NCBI RefSeq assembly: GCF_017104715.1
Contig: NZ_JAAGPI010000044.1
Location: 1 to 64,000, forward strand
Length of the DNA stretch: 64,000 nt
From: Burkholderia sp. Ac-20365
GTDB lineage: Bacteria; Pseudomonadota; Gammaproteobacteria; Burkholderiales; Burkholderiaceae
Direction of reading: 5' to 3'
Made by a program: the position numbers and the translations under genes
The notes under the pieces: model-generated
Databases searched by the model: none
Told to the model about the DNA's origin: nothing
Seen by the model: the letters and a program-made list of their open reading frames with translations, nothing else
Shown here: positions 63,514 through 64,000 of the stretch, piece after piece
Layout: the number at the start of each line of letters is the position of its first letter
Position numbering within the stretch: position 1 is the first letter of the stretch

Positions 63514-63631
63514 TGCCGCCCCGCACAGGGGCGACGCGTGAAGGGGTACATCACATCGCGGATGCCAGCGAAACCACAAGCAAACCACCCCAGCGTCGCA
63601 AGACAAAACAAAAACAAAACCAAAACCAAAC

Positions 63632-64000
63632 CTACAACGAAGCCGCCGCCCGCGCAGCGGTGTCATAAATCCCGGAAGCATTCCGCATGAGTTGCGCGGC
63701 ATCGCCAATCTGCTGATTAGTGAGCCCACTCTCCTTGAGCGTCGCGATAAGACAATTCTCCCTCACCTCCCGATACTTCAGACACAAATCCCGCCCCGCC
63801 TGCGTAGCGGAAAAGAACACCTCCTTGCCGGTCTTTTCGCTTTTTACATACCCTCTAGCTACGAGCTTCTTCAGCGCATACGTCGCCACGTGCGTGTCCT
63901 CGATATTCAGCACGAAGCAGATATCCGCAATCTTCTTGCGACGCTCCCGGTGGCTCACGTGGTGCAGCAGCGACACCTCGATCGCCGTCATGTCCTTGTC
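63632..64000 (-). CDS. Partial MarR-type winged-helix regulator
   Basis: The C-terminal 123 residues of a minus-strand gene whose 5' end lies beyond the window. The visible winged helix-turn-helix (HVSHRERRKKIADICFVLN; HVATYALKKLVARGYVKSEK) and wing (GKEVFFSATQAGRDLC) resemble the winged-helix/MarR group. An ATG at 63991 exists, but the frame continues open to the window edge (DKD before it), so the true start is probably upstream. Ligand and targets unknown. Confidence 0.75.
   Translation of the reverse strand, partial: DKDMTAIEVSLLHHVSHRERRKKIADICFVLNIEDTHVATYALKKLVARGYVKSEKTGKEVFFSATQAGRDLCLKYREVRENCLIATLKESGLTNQQIGDAAQLMRNASGIYDTAARAAASL

Larger units (their letters stand above)
62829..63631. 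repeat. Pair of inverted Burkholderia-type intergenic repeats
   Basis: About 800 non-coding bp made of two related repeat copies in opposite orientation. The left copy (62829-63060) and right copy (63410-63631) share TTGCGACGCTGGGGTGGTTT (plus strand at 62866-62885, inverted near 63580-63600) and an exact 34-bp inverted match (63024-63057 with 63412-63445). The central part has its own inverted pair GGCAAACTGTGTG (63168-63180) and CACACAGTTTGCC (63288-63300). Each arm carries a long hairpin. Short frames within it are not genes. Confidence 0.85.

Overview
The window is a GC-rich chromosomal segment from a beta-proteobacterium of the Burkholderiaceae, most likely Paraburkholderia or Caballeronia. 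The order paaABCDE - DUF1835 gene - TetR regulator, the fused indolepyruvate oxidoreductase, the Burkholderiales-type DUF2957 lipoproteins and the palindromic intergenic repeats near the right end all point there. No tRNA, rRNA, CRISPR array, prophage or insertion sequence was recognised. The coding layout is mostly ordinary chromosome, with one accessory island around 36.7-45.7 kb.

Left part (0.2-20 kb): a secreted SGNH hydrolase, then the phenylacetyl-CoA epoxidase operon paaABCDE with a near-palindromic operator between its -35 and -10, a DUF1835 gene and the probable repressor PaaR. Next come a GNAT acetyltransferase, a divergent Lrp/hppD pair and the fused indolepyruvate ferredoxin oxidoreductase. 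Together these form a neighbourhood for phenylalanine/tyrosine breakdown: the oxidoreductase can turn arylpyruvates into arylacetyl-CoA, the Paa epoxidase attacks phenylacetyl-CoA, and HPPD handles 4-hydroxyphenylpyruvate. Malic enzyme (maeB), an aromatic-acid-type MFS carrier, pyrE and an RcsB-like response regulator follow.

Middle part (20-36.7 kb): a PEBP-family exported protein, a flavodoxin, argC, two tandem DUF2957 lipoproteins followed by an OmpW porin, a LysE exporter, a HIBADH-like dehydrogenase, a ubiquitin-like/Mut7-C protein, two inner-membrane transporters, several small orphan genes and two neighbouring diguanylate cyclases with intact GGEEF and inhibitory sites.

The most unusual locus is at 36.7-40.4 kb. 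One 625-residue reading frame joins the signal peptide and secretion (TPS) domain of a filamentous-haemagglutinin-type adhesin to the C-terminal three quarters of an HMW1C-like protein N-glycosyltransferase. It is followed 7 bp later by a methyltransferase/GT9-like glycosyltransferase fusion. No adhesin body and no TpsB transporter are present, so this is either an adhesin-glycosylation locus collapsed by deletion or a new kind of exported glycosyltransferase.

Right part (40.6-64 kb): a LacI regulator divergent from a phytanoyl-CoA-dioxygenase-like gene and a Gfo/Idh/MocA dehydrogenase; a low-complexity GCAGT-rich stretch that may encode a small membrane protein; and a methyltransferase. After these lie housekeeping genes: glmS-glmU, ttcA-folB-folM-like, midA, a DUF2905 gene, a SWIM/SNF2 helicase, cca, a GST, an NDUFA9-like protein, slt and 5-formyl-THF cyclo-ligase. 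The segment ends with an 800-bp pair of inverted intergenic repeats and a partial MarR-type regulator.
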